Part shown: piece after piece, positions 1 through 7,454 of the stretch
Layout: every line of letters starts with the position of its first letter
Numbering within the stretch: the stretch's first letter is position 1
Origin: JBAXRT01 sp037131065
GTDB lineage: Bacteria > Bacteroidota > Bacteroidia > Bacteroidales > FEN-979
Direction: 5' to 3'
Assembly: GCA_037131065.1 (NCBI GenBank)
Contig: JBAXRT010000042.1
Span: 1-20,317 of the forward strand
Length of the DNA: 20,317 nucleotides
Program-made: the position numbers and the translations under genes
Notes under the pieces: model-generated
What the model saw: the letters and a program-made list of their open reading frames with translations, nothing else
Database searches by the model: none
Told to the model about the DNA's origin: nothing

Positions 1-72
1 GATCCGAAAAAGATATCCAAAGAATTTACTGTTAAAATAAATCCAAGTTCATTAAACGTTTTGGTTCCATAA
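1..72 (+). CDS. 3' end of a truncated upstream gene
   Basis: Frame 1 is open from the first base to TAA at 70-72, giving the last 23 residues of a protein that begins outside the window. The tail (FTVKINPSSLNVLVP) is an alternating beta-strand pattern with a Pro-Ser-x-hydrophobic turn. Such tails are common at the end of C-terminal beta-sandwich domains of glycoside hydrolases, but 23 residues cannot establish a family. The stop lies 10 nt before the start of the channel gene, so the two could share a transcript. It could also be a chance open frame. Confidence 0.4.
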   Translation, partial: DPKKISKEFTVKINPSSLNVLVP

Positions 73-82
73 ATAGCAGGAT

Positions 83-1291
83 ATGAAAGAAGTCTCAGCA
101 CAGAATATCAGCAGCGGTTTAAAGAGCACTTTACTTGACCTTGGCTTTTCAGATACTCTCGCAAGTTATCTTGCCGACTTTGCCTATCTTTTTATTGTTC
201 TCGCCGCTTCGGTTGTAGCCTATTACATTGCAAAATACATCATAAATAATTTCCTGAAGCGTCTTATCAGGAACTCAAAAAGCAAGTGGGACGATTATCT
301 TTATGAACATAAAGTTTTTACACGTCTTGCTCTGCTGTTGCCTGCGTTTGTCCTGGAAGTCGCGCTGCAGGCTGCAGGGTCACAACATCCCGAAGCGGTC
401 CGTTTCATCGAAATGGGTTTGAAGATCTACATCATCTTTATCCTGATGATCGTCATAGTTTCTTTTTTCAATGCTGTAAAACAGATTTACGGTGAGCTCG
501 ATATTTCCGGCTCAAAACCAATCAAAGGATATATTCAGATCGGCAAAATCATAACATTCGTAGTAGGTGGAATTTCAGTGGTCTCCATTTTACTGGGACA
601 ATCGCCTCTCAGCCTGCTTGCCGGACTGGGGGCCATGTCGGCCATTTTGTTACTGATCTTTAAAGACAGCCTCCTCGGATTTGTCGCCGGAGTTCAGATT
701 TCATCCAATAAACTGGTTTCCCTTGGCGATTGGATAACGATGCCAAAGTATCATACCGACGGCAATGTGATCGATATTTCCCTGGTTACCGTCAAGGTTC
801 GCAATTTTGATAATTCAGTAAGTTGTATCCCAACCTATACCCTGATATCTGATTCCTTTCAGAACTGGAGAAGCATGGGGGATGCCGGTGGCAGAAGACT
901 AAAGCGTTCGTTTCTTATCGACACTGGGACCATCCGTTTTCTCAATCCCGGCATACTTGAACATCTCAAAGACAAGGGAATACAGGTGAACATTGAAATA
1001 ACCGGTGAAGAGGTGAAAACCAACCTCGGACTATTCCGGTGTTACCTGATCGGTCGGTTAAGACAAATTCCGAATATTAACAAGGAGGCCTCCCTGATGG
1101 TAAGGACACTTCAACCTGGTGAATTTGGTTTGCCCGTTGAGATTTATGCCTTCTACAATCCTCCCAACTGGTCTGAATTCGAAAACTTTCAGGCTTCACT
1201 CTTTGAGGAAATCATCGCAATCCTGCCCGACTTTGGTTTGAAGGCCTTTCAGCGCCCGTCAGGCAGTGATTTTCAGTCGTCAAACCAGTAA
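83..1291 (+). CDS. MscS-family mechanosensitive channel, YbdG-like
   Basis: This 402-residue inner-membrane protein should open under membrane tension and release solutes during hypo-osmotic shock. Hydrophobic segments lie at about 30-55, 80-97, 111-132, 150-172 and 174-205. The last is the pore-lining helix, rich in Gly, Ala and Leu (LLAGLGAMSAILLLIFKDSL), and runs into the conserved beta-domain entry VSLGDWITMP at about 212-221. The rest is the cytoplasmic MscS beta/C-terminal domain, including the FDNSVSCIPTYTLI stretch typical of the YbdG branch. Five predicted membrane segments and a length near that of E. coli YbdG (about 415) favour YbdG over the short three-helix MscS. The ATG at 83 follows the previous stop by 10 nt. 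YbdG-type channels have small conductance. The call is firm at family level, moderate at subfamily. Confidence 0.93.
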   Translation: MKEVSAQNISSGLKSTLLDLGFSDTLASYLADFAYLFIVLAASVVAYYIAKYIINNFLKRLIRNSKSKWDDYLYEHKVFTRLALLLPAFVLEVALQAAGSQHPEAVRFIEMGLKIYIIFILMIVIVSFFNAVKQIYGELDISGSKPIKGYIQIGKIITFVVGGISVVSILLGQSPLSLLAGLGAMSAILLLIFKDSLLGFVAGVQISSNKLVSLGDWITMPKYHTDGNVIDISLVTVKVRNFDNSVSCIPTYTLISDSFQNWRSMGDAGGRRLKRSFLIDTGTIRFLNPGILEHLKDKGIQVNIEITGEEVKTNLGLFRCYLIGRLRQIPNINKEASLMVRTLQPGEFGLPVEIYAFYNPPNWSEFENFQASLFEEIIAILPDFGLKAFQRPSGSDFQSSNQ

Positions 1292-1321
1292 AGCTTATCC
1301 GGGGGAATAGTTTGAAATTGT

Positions 1322-1329
1322 TATTTTTG
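1322..1329 (+). promoter_or_regulatory. candidate -7 box for argF
   Basis: TATTTTTG matches the Bacteroides -7 consensus TAnnTTTG and sits 48 nt before the argF ATG. No good -33 TTG lies 19-21 nt upstream, so this is a half-match only. Confidence 0.35.
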
Positions 1330-1340
1330 CAATCATAAAA

Positions 1341-1375
1341 TCGTAAATCGTACTTCGTAAATCTAAAATCAACAA
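1341..1375. repeat. heptamer word array (TCGTAAA family)
   Basis: The spacer before argF reads in 7-nt steps each starting with TC: TCGTAAA, TCGTACT, TCGTAAA, TCTAAAA, TCAACAA. The 16-mer TCGTAAATCTAAAATC at 1355-1370 recurs exactly at 5965-5980 in the rmuC-rlmB spacer. Relative to the downstream gene the two copies point in opposite directions, so this is not a ribosome-binding element. It resembles short tandemly repeated sequences rather than a coding or promoter element. Confidence 0.65.
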
Positions 1376-1377
1376 CT

Positions 1378-2379
1378 ATGTCTTTCAATCTCAGAAACAG
1401 GAATTTCCTGAAACTTTTGGACTTCACTCCGGCAGAAATCAAATTTCTGCTGGATCTCGCAATTGACCTGAAAAGGGCAAAGTATGCCGGAACTGAACAA
1501 CAGCGTCTGAAAGGAAAAAACATTGCTTTGATCTTTGAAAAAGCATCTACCCGTACAAGGTGTGCCTTTGAAGTGGCTGCTTTCGACCAGGGCGCAAAGG
1601 TCACTTACCTGGGTCCTGAAGGATCACATATCGGTAAAAAGGAGACCATGAAAGATACCGCCAGGGTCCTTGGAAGGATGTACGACGGAATCGAATACCG
1701 TGGATTCGGACAGTCCATCGTTGAGGAACTGGGAAAATATGCAGGTGTTCCCGTGTGGAATGGCCTGACAAACGAATTTCATCCCACCCAGATCCTTGCT
1801 GATTTTATGACAATGATGGAGCATTCGGATAAACCTTTACACCAGGTCTCTTTTGTTTATTGCGGGGATGCCAGGAATAATATGGGTAATTCGCTTATGG
1901 TAGGCGCTTCGAAAATGGGCATGGATTTCCGGGCGTGCGCTCCGAAAAAATACTGGCCCGAAAAAGAGCTTGTTGATACGTGTAAATTGATTGCGAAAAA
2001 GACTGGGGCAAAGATCACGCTCACGGAAAATGTCGATGAAGGAGTCAAAGGCGTCGATTTTGTATATACGGATGTCTGGCTCTCCATGGGTGAATCAAAA
2101 GATTTATGGGATGAGCGTATCAAAGAGATGCTTCCCTACCAGGTCAATGCAGAGATGATGCGAAAGACTGGCAATCCGAAAGTGAAGTACATGCATTGCC
2201 TCCCGTCATTCCACAATAAAGATACCGAAATGGGGATGGATATTTTTAAAAAATATGGTCTCGAAGGGCTTGAAACGACGGAAGAAGTTTTCGAATCGGA
2301 TGCCTCCATTGTATTTGACGAAGCGGAGAACCGCCTTCATACGATCAAAGCGGTAATGGTTGCTACCCTGGGGGATTAG
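1378..2379 (+). CDS. argF: ornithine carbamoyltransferase
   Basis: Transfers the carbamoyl group from carbamoyl phosphate to L-ornithine to give citrulline, in arginine synthesis or, in the reverse direction, arginine deiminase catabolism; a cytosolic trimer. The 333 residues match the usual length. The carbamoyl-phosphate motif STRTR is at 57-61, HPTQ at 135-138, the ornithine-binding loop D232 with SMG at 236-238, and HCLP at 273-276 with the catalytic Cys 274. The SMG loop indicates free ornithine as substrate, unlike the N-succinyl- or N-acetyl-ornithine enzymes known from Bacteroides fragilis and Xanthomonas. The N-terminus (MSFNLRNRNFLKLLDFTP) is of the E. coli ArgF / ArcB type. No other arginine gene is in the window, so anabolic and catabolic roles cannot be separated. 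Its end overlaps the oppositely oriented ftsE by 17 nt. Confidence 0.96.
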   Translation: MSFNLRNRNFLKLLDFTPAEIKFLLDLAIDLKRAKYAGTEQQRLKGKNIALIFEKASTRTRCAFEVAAFDQGAKVTYLGPEGSHIGKKETMKDTARVLGRMYDGIEYRGFGQSIVEELGKYAGVPVWNGLTNEFHPTQILADFMTMMEHSDKPLHQVSFVYCGDARNNMGNSLMVGASKMGMDFRACAPKKYWPEKELVDTCKLIAKKTGAKITLTENVDEGVKGVDFVYTDVWLSMGESKDLWDERIKEMLPYQVNAEMMRKTGNPKVKYMHCLPSFHNKDTEMGMDIFKKYGLEGLETTEEVFESDASIVFDEAENRLHTIKAVMVATLGD

Positions 2380-3049
2380 TCACAGGGAGTACTTTACCAT
2401 GTTCACATATCAGGGTCCGGGCCGGGTATCTGTCGAAAAACGTATAGTTATGCGTTGCCATTACAACGGCCCGGCCTGTTTTTGAGATATCCATTAGCAG
2501 GCTGATGATCCCTTCGGAACTCTCGGGGTCAAGGTTGCCGGTTGGCTCGTCTGCCAGTATCACTTCAGGATCATTGACCAGTGCGCGTGCAATCGCAACA
2601 CGCTGCTGCTCCCCTCCGGATAACTGATGAGGCATTTTAGGCCCCTTGTTCCCGAGGTTCACCTTGGCCAGCACTTCGAGCAGCCTTTTCTGCATCTGCC
2701 GTTTGTCTTTCCATCCTGTGGCATGCATTACAAAGAGAAGGTTTTCATTCACGGACCGGTCCATGAGCAGCTGGAAATCCTGGAATACAATACCCAGCTT
2801 GCGCCGGAGAAAAGGAACATCGTGTTTCCTGATGGAACGGAGATCATATCCTGCAACCTTTGAGATTCCCACTCTCACCGGTAGTTCAGAATAGATCGTC
2901 TTCAGCAGGCTGCTTTTCCCGCTCCCTGTCTTGCCAATGAGGTAAACAAACTCCCCTTTGCTCACCGTAAGGGTGACATTCGCAAGGATCAGGTTCTCAT
3001 TCTGATAAACCGATACTTTGTCCAGTTCAATTATTCGATCTCCAGCCAT
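2363..3049 (-). CDS. ftsE: FtsE-type ABC transporter ATP-binding protein
   Basis: A 228-residue ATPase expected to pair with the membrane protein FtsX and regulate peptidoglycan hydrolases at the division site. Walker A GKTGSGKS is at 39-46, the Q-loop (VFQDFQLL) has Gln 91, the signature LSGGEQQ is at 143-149, Walker B ILADEPTGNLD carries the catalytic Glu 168, and the switch His is 200. The frame extends to a GTG at 3058, but the ATG at 3049 gives the family's usual length and is preferred. Upstream by about 40 nt is a 67-residue gene on the same strand. No ftsX is in the window, so the partner must be elsewhere. LolD or another small ABC subunit is an alternative; the FtsE-like N-terminus and the residues around the Q-loop favour FtsE. 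Confidence 0.85.
   Translation of the reverse strand: MAGDRIIELDKVSVYQNENLILANVTLTVSKGEFVYLIGKTGSGKSSLLKTIYSELPVRVGISKVAGYDLRSIRKHDVPFLRRKLGIVFQDFQLLMDRSVNENLLFVMHATGWKDKRQMQKRLLEVLAKVNLGNKGPKMPHQLSGGEQQRVAIARALVNDPEVILADEPTGNLDPESSEGIISLLMDISKTGRAVVMATHNYTFFDRYPARTLICEHGKVLPVTNPPG
2411..2483 (+). terminator. possible argF terminator inside antisense ftsE
   Basis: On the plus strand CCGGGCCG (2417-2424) pairs exactly with CGGCCCGG (2467-2474). CAGG (2411-2414) and CCTG (2475-2478) can extend the stem past a two-base bulge. TTTTT follows at 2479-2483. The 42-nt loop contains a second weaker hairpin (AACGTA with TGCGTT). It sits about 30 nt past the argF stop, where a terminator is expected, but inside the coding region of ftsE. 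GC-rich coding sequence could produce it by chance. Confidence 0.35.
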
Positions 3050-3088
3050 ATTCGACACATTCTGTTAAAGTAAATTTTTGTTCCACTT

Positions 3089-3292
3089 TCAGAGTTCCAG
3101 TTTCTTGATCTTCCCGTATGGCAATACCTTTACCATCTTCATGATCTGATCCATTTTTTCCAGCAGGTTCGATCGGGAAAGCGCTGTTTTGGGATTTGTT
3201 ACTTTAAAATAGGCGATCAGCGTAAAGTCCTCGTCCCGTATCTGGACGTAATCCGGAATTTTTGTTGTCCCCTTGATTTTAATGATGTACAT
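3089..3292 (-). CDS. conserved small protein of unknown function next to ftsE
   Basis: I do not recognise a named family. The 67 residues begin MYIIKIKGTTKIPDYVQIRDED and end in a Lys/Leu-rich strand (GKIKKLEL). There is no signal peptide, membrane segment or cysteine. The pattern suggests a small alpha/beta cytosolic domain: two N-terminal strands, a helix at about 37-55, and a last strand. The ATG at 3292 is preceded in frame by a stop within four codons (TGA CCT GAA AGT ATG), which fixes the start. It lies about 40 nt upstream of ftsE on the same strand, so the two are probably cotranscribed and may work together. Balanced codon use and a clean fit between neighbours support a real gene. 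Confidence 0.7.
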   Translation of the reverse strand: MYIIKIKGTTKIPDYVQIRDEDFTLIAYFKVTNPKTALSRSNLLEKMDQIMKMVKVLPYGKIKKLEL

Positions 3293-3300
3293 ACTTTCAG

Positions 3301-3380
3301 GTCATTAGGTCATTAGGTCAATAAGTCATTAGTCATTAAATCATCGATGCACAACTGCACAACTGCACAATTGCACCACT
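3301..3380. repeat. two adjacent octamer word arrays
   Basis: The spacer between the 609-residue membrane-protein gene and the 67-residue gene is almost entirely repeats. First come GTCATTAG, GTCATTAG, GTCAATAA, GTCATTA, GTCATTAA (3301-3339), then a 9-nt joint, then GCACAACT, GCACAACT, GCACAATT, GCACCACT (3349-3380). The second array ends on the first base of the membrane-protein stop codon. The units are too short, and there are no spacers between them, for a CRISPR array. Confidence 0.8.
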
Positions 3381-5209
3381 TATTGCACGGGTAAAATCAC
3401 TCCCTCGATCTTCTTAAAATCGGGTTCATCTTTAAATGAAATGAAATCGATTTTCAGATCATCAATGTAAAATGCCCGTTTTGAAGAGGGATTGAAAAAG
3501 TAAATTTTTATTGATGATCTCTCCGGAAGATTCTCAGGTACGTAGAAAGCACTTTCAAAATAGGTCCATTTATTGGGCACAGCAAAATCTTCCATGTAAA
3601 ATGGATTATAGCTTTTGCTGACCGATCCTGCCTGGAAATCAACCACGAGGCTCGACTCGGTCCGTTCACCGGGAGTATAGACCCAACCGCTCACCTGCAC
3701 GATCCGGTTACCGGTAACGAAGAGGGAATCGGCCATCACATCGAGCCCGATACCATACGGATAATTTTTGTCTGTCCTTGATGACCAACTGCCGCAATGG
3801 AACAGCTCCCCTGTTCGGGTGGCTGCATTCATCCATCCCATATCTTTTTCCAGGTCATTGAAGCAGCTTTGTGTTCTTACAATCCCCTCCTCCGGAAGGT
3901 AAACCCTTGCCTTTTTGGTGATGCTGAGGAAGGAGTCCCAGAAAATTTTCCCGGAAATGATCGATGGGGGATAGATCCATTTTGCATGCTGGTAAAACTG
4001 GAAGATGTTCAAAGCGGTAAGGATAATCAGGATGGAGGTCAGGAAGCGCTTCCAGGAGCGTGATCCCATCGCGTTATAGAGGTAAAGCAGTAAAATGGCC
4101 ACTACTAAGTAGATGTCGATAAAGATCCTTTGACCGCATTTTGATGCATAATACCAGACCCACCAGCAGGAGACTATGTATATAAACGCAAGAAGGAATC
4201 CAAGCAGCCAGTAGAAACGGAACCGGCTTTGCCTGAACAGACCGATAAGGCCGAAAAGGGAGAGAAAGGCAACAGGCGTGTATACAAACCATCCGCGGTT
4301 AAAACTGAAAAGGATCTGGAGGATGTTGGGTCTGAAGAAATTCAGTTTCTCATTCCCATAAGTATAAACTAACCACCGGCCGGTCTGAACATTCCAAAGG
4401 ATAAGTGGAATAAGAAGAAAGACAAGGCAAAGGATCACGCCCCAAATGATATTGCATTTGCTGCTGAGAACATTTTTAATCGTTGATGAAAAGGTTTTAA
4501 GATCACCGGCCATGAATGGTGCCAGCATGATGACAAGTGCATTGGTAGGCCGGATAAGTGTTATCAGCAGGAACAGGAAAAGCGACAGAGTGAACCATTT
4601 TGGTTTATAGTCATGAAACAGTTTGAATGTGGACAGTGCGAAACAGGTGATAAGGGCAAAGGAGTAAACATGGGTCATTGAGCCTTCAACAATGGTGAAG
4701 AAGATAAGATTAGTGCCGAGTGTAATGACAAAAGTGATGAAGGCGGCTGTTTTTTCATTGGAACCGAACAGAAGCAGCAGTTTTCTCAGACACCTGGCTC
4801 CGAGCCAAAGAAAAAATAAGGCAGAAAGGGCTATGGCAAACTGGTAGGGCAGAGAGTAACCATCCATCGGGAAAAGTTCAAGATAGGCAAAGAGATGACC
4901 TCCCAGGAAAAAAGGAAGCCAAACGATGGCCATCCCGGGAAAGTACTTGTCCACATTCCTGTCGCCGGCCTCATTCCTGAATTCCTTGAATACAGACTTG
5001 TTGGAAGGATAGTATTGAGTTTCGTATTGTTCAACGAATTTAAACTGCAGATCATGATAAATGAAGATGGCAGGAAGGTAGGCATAATATCCTTTCCCGT
5101 CGCTGTTGATAACCCTATCCCACGCATGGTAAGGATCTTTAAAGCTGATGAAAAGCAGAATGAACAGGAACAGGATGATCTCAGGGGTGAATTTCAGGAT
5201 ATACTTCAT
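3380..5209 (-). CDS. multi-pass membrane protein, GT-C glycosyltransferase-like, with C-terminal beta domain
   Basis: No named family is certain. The 609-residue protein starts with a membrane segment (9-24), then a periplasmic loop with acidic D37 in SDGKGYYAYLP, then about ten more hydrophobic stretches between roughly 92 and 405. A catalytic Asp in the first external loop is the hallmark of the GT-C fold (PMT, ArnT and relatives), which move sugars from lipid-linked donors. Charged loop motifs such as IRPTNA (219-224) fit this. From about 450 to 600 is a soluble, strand-rich domain with aromatic and Ser/Thr residues and a closing YIDDLKIDF, resembling a carbohydrate-binding jelly roll. It should lie in the periplasm. 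The ATG at 5209 is 5 nt from the rlmB stop, so it is cotranscribed. Function as a glycosyltransferase is inference. Confidence 0.7.
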   Translation of the reverse strand: MKYILKFTPEIILFLFILLFISFKDPYHAWDRVINSDGKGYYAYLPAIFIYHDLQFKFVEQYETQYYPSNKSVFKEFRNEAGDRNVDKYFPGMAIVWLPFFLGGHLFAYLELFPMDGYSLPYQFAIALSALFFLWLGARCLRKLLLLFGSNEKTAAFITFVITLGTNLIFFTIVEGSMTHVYSFALITCFALSTFKLFHDYKPKWFTLSLFLFLLITLIRPTNALVIMLAPFMAGDLKTFSSTIKNVLSSKCNIIWGVILCLVFLLIPLILWNVQTGRWLVYTYGNEKLNFFRPNILQILFSFNRGWFVYTPVAFLSLFGLIGLFRQSRFRFYWLLGFLLAFIYIVSCWWVWYYASKCGQRIFIDIYLVVAILLLYLYNAMGSRSWKRFLTSILIILTALNIFQFYQHAKWIYPPSIISGKIFWDSFLSITKKARVYLPEEGIVRTQSCFNDLEKDMGWMNAATRTGELFHCGSWSSRTDKNYPYGIGLDVMADSLFVTGNRIVQVSGWVYTPGERTESSLVVDFQAGSVSKSYNPFYMEDFAVPNKWTYFESAFYVPENLPERSSIKIYFFNPSSKRAFYIDDLKIDFISFKDEPDFKKIEGVILPVQ

Positions 5210-5214
5210 GAACC

Positions 5215-5958
5215 TTAGGAATTGGTTTTCCGTTGCCTGATGATTTCATACAAAAGGATCCCGGCTGCGACGGATACATTCAGGGATTCGATTTCACCAT
5301 ACACCGGAATCCGGACGGTCTGATCGCAGAGTTTAATAAATTCTTCACTGATCCCCTCACCTTCGGAACCAAGGATCATCGCAAGGGGATGGTTGTAGTT
5401 TGCCTCGTGGTATGCGTGCTGAGCTTTCTCTGTTGCAGCCATGATTATGAAGCCACTCTCTTTCAGGAACCGTATGGAGTCACGGATATTCTCGCTTCGG
5501 ATGACGGGAAGTTTGTACAGCGCCCCTGCAGAGGTCTTTATGGCGTCGGAATTGATCCTGGCAGATCCTTTGGAAGGAATAACGATCCCGTCGGCGCCTG
5601 CGCACTCTGCCGTCCTTGCAATGGCTCCGATATTCCTAACATCGGTAATGCCATCGAGGATCAGGAACAGGGGAGTTCTTCCCTGCTCATAGATGAACGG
5701 AACCAGGTCTTCGAGTTTCTGGTAAGTGATCTCGGAAAGGTAAGTAATGACACCCTGGTGATTCTGTCGGCTGAGACGGTTCAGTTTTTCGACCGGTACA
5801 AACTGGAAAGGGATCTCCAGGTCCTTTATAAAACTGAATAATTCACGGAAAAGCTCTCCCTTCAGCCCTTTCTGAATAAAGACCTTCTCGACCTCCTTGC
5901 CTGACTTGATCGCCTCAATCGCCGGCCGGATGCCATATATGTATTCTTCCTTCTTCAT
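5215..5958 (-). CDS. rlmB: 23S rRNA (guanosine-2'-O-)-methyltransferase, RlmB-type SpoU
   Basis: A SpoU/TrmH-family enzyme that transfers a methyl group from S-adenosylmethionine to a ribose 2'-OH, most likely G2251 (E. coli numbering) of 23S rRNA. The 247 residues match RlmB (243 in E. coli). The N-terminal substrate-binding domain (YIYGIRPAIEAI, 6-17) is followed by the trefoil-knot catalytic domain. Motif 1 (VRNIGAIARTAE) carries Asn 109 and the catalytic Arg 115, motif 2 is ILGSEGEGIS at 195-204, and motif 3 (IPVYGEIESLNVSVAAG) carries Asn 227. It lies between rmuC and the 609-residue membrane gene on the minus strand. The 34-nt spacer to rmuC is a word-repeat array. TrmH (tRNA) is a less likely alternative because of the N-terminal domain. 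Confidence 0.92.
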   Translation of the reverse strand: MKKEEYIYGIRPAIEAIKSGKEVEKVFIQKGLKGELFRELFSFIKDLEIPFQFVPVEKLNRLSRQNHQGVITYLSEITYQKLEDLVPFIYEQGRTPLFLILDGITDVRNIGAIARTAECAGADGIVIPSKGSARINSDAIKTSAGALYKLPVIRSENIRDSIRFLKESGFIIMAATEKAQHAYHEANYNHPLAMILGSEGEGISEEFIKLCDQTVRIPVYGEIESLNVSVAAGILLYEIIRQRKTNS

Positions 5959-5964
5959 TATAAA

Positions 5965-5999
5965 TCGTAAATCTAAAATCCAATATCGTAAATCACGTA
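5965..5999. repeat. heptamer word array between rlmB and rmuC
   Basis: Five 7-nt steps each start with TC: TCGTAAA, TCTAAAA, TCCAATA, TCGTAAA, TCACGTA. The array begins 7 nt past the rlmB start and runs over the rmuC stop codon (5993-5995). Its first 16 nt repeat exactly at 1355-1370. Confidence 0.65.
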
Positions 6000-7345
6000 T
6001 CTTCTTCCCCCGACTTCTCGAGGAGGGTTTTCGGAATCTCTTTACTTGCCTTTGCGCCCATCTCCTTCAGTTTTTCAACTTTACCTATGATATTTCCGCT
6101 CCCCGTCGACAGTTTCCTGTGGGCTTCATCGTAGATCCGTTTTGTTGCATCAAGCTGGTTTCCGATCTTTTCAAGATCATTCAGGAATGAGACAAATTTG
6201 TCGTACAGGAGTCCTCCCTCGCGGGCGATCTTTATTGCATTCTGAGTCTGTTTCTCGTGTTTCCAGATGGAGGCGACGGTCTTCAGAGTTGCCAGGAGAG
6301 TGGTGGGACTTACGATCACGACATTCTTTTCCCATGCATAGCTGAAAAGTTCAGGGTCCGACTGGAGGGCCAGGCTGAAGGAGGATTCGATGGGGATGAA
6401 AAGCAATACATAGTCGGGAGTATCGAATGCCTCAAGGTTCTGGTAAGTCTTTTCACTTAGCAGTTTCACATGGTTTTTGATCGAAAGGATGTGGAGTTTG
6501 AGATTCCTGTCCCTTTCTTCCTGGCTCTCAGCATTCACGAAATCGTTGTATGCAAGGAGTGATACTTTTGCATCGACGATGATGTGTTTGTTGTCGGGCA
6601 GGTTCACAATGACATCCGGGCGAAAAACCTCACCGTTGTCTGTTTTTGTTGAAAATTCACGGATATACTCCTGGCCTTTGACCAGGCCTGAGCTTTCAAG
6701 AACACGCTCGAGCACCAACTCTCCCCAGTTGCCCTGTTTTTTTGTATCTGATTTGAGCGCTGTCGTCAGGTTTCTCGCATCCTGGCTGATCTGCTGGTTC
6801 AGTTCGGCAAGACTTTTGATCTCTTTTTCAAGGGAAAATCGCTGCTTAGATTCCTTATCATAGGTCTCGTCCACCTTTTTTTCGAAGTCGCGGATCTTTT
6901 CCCCGAGGGGCTTAAGCAACTCATCGAGCCTGGTTTTGTTAAGCTCGGTAAATTTCAGTGTTTTCTCTTCAAGGATCTCATTCGCCAGGTTCCTGAACTC
7001 AATCCTGAATTTTTCCTGTAGAAGATCGATCTCTGACTTTTGTTGTTTCAGTTTGTCAGAAAGGGCATCGAATTCCGCAGTTCTTTTGGAGATCTCCCTG
7101 TTCAGTTCAAGGATCGTGGTGTCTTTTTCTTTAACCTGTCCCGCCAGCGCTGCCGCTTGTTGCTGAAGGATGCTGATCTCTTTCATCGCAACCTGCTTAT
7201 CAGTTTCCAGCAGTTCTGCCTGTTTTTTCAGTGATTCGACCTCACCAGGGATCTCATTTCTTCCCGCCCTGCTTATTTTTACGTAAAGCAAACTGAACCC
7301 TCCGAGAACAGCTAAACCTATGACGACAAGCAGAAGATCAGACAT
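5993..7345 (-). CDS. rmuC: RmuC-family DNA recombination protein
   Basis: RmuC proteins limit inversions and recombination at short inverted repeats in E. coli and carry a nuclease-like core; the exact reaction is not settled. The 450-residue protein has one N-terminal membrane helix (3-22) followed by a long coiled coil (about 30-190). The core starts at GNWGE (205-209) and includes RPDVIVNLPD (242-251) and IIVDAKV (255-261), the acidic/Lys pattern of a PD-(D/E)XK-like fold. LLFIPIESSFSLAL and VVIVSPTTLLATLKTV follow, both typical of the family. The C-terminal 80 residues are helical. It heads the five-gene minus-strand run and is divergent from the YfcE-like gene. Confidence 0.93.
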   Translation of the reverse strand: MSDLLLVVIGLAVLGGFSLLYVKISRAGRNEIPGEVESLKKQAELLETDKQVAMKEISILQQQAAALAGQVKEKDTTILELNREISKRTAEFDALSDKLKQQKSEIDLLQEKFRIEFRNLANEILEEKTLKFTELNKTRLDELLKPLGEKIRDFEKKVDETYDKESKQRFSLEKEIKSLAELNQQISQDARNLTTALKSDTKKQGNWGELVLERVLESSGLVKGQEYIREFSTKTDNGEVFRPDVIVNLPDNKHIIVDAKVSLLAYNDFVNAESQEERDRNLKLHILSIKNHVKLLSEKTYQNLEAFDTPDYVLLFIPIESSFSLALQSDPELFSYAWEKNVVIVSPTTLLATLKTVASIWKHEKQTQNAIKIAREGGLLYDKFVSFLNDLEKIGNQLDATKRIYDEAHRKLSTGSGNIIGKVEKLKEMGAKASKEIPKTLLEKSGEEDT

Positions 7346-7454
7346 GACACAAAAATATTGGTAAAGTTAGAAATTCTGGCCATTTGTTCATAATTATGGC
7401 AAACTTTTGACCATGGAACTTTTGCACGGGTCCGGATGATATTACCTTTACTGC

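Noticed and set aside
2363..3058. GTG start of ftsE at 3058
   Set aside because: The ATG at 3049 gives the usual family length, and the three extra residues add nothing conserved.
3301..3380. CRISPR array
   Set aside because: Units are only 7-8 nt, directly adjoining, with no unique spacers and no cas genes nearby.
5233..5841. 202-residue open frame antisense to rlmB
   Set aside because: rlmB on the other strand has all SpoU motifs; the antisense product has no recognisable domain and is a frame shadow.
7350..7357. -7 box (TATTTTTG, minus strand) for rmuC
   Set aside because: It lies only 5 nt before the ATG, so the transcription start would fall at or inside the start codon, and no -33 element is present.
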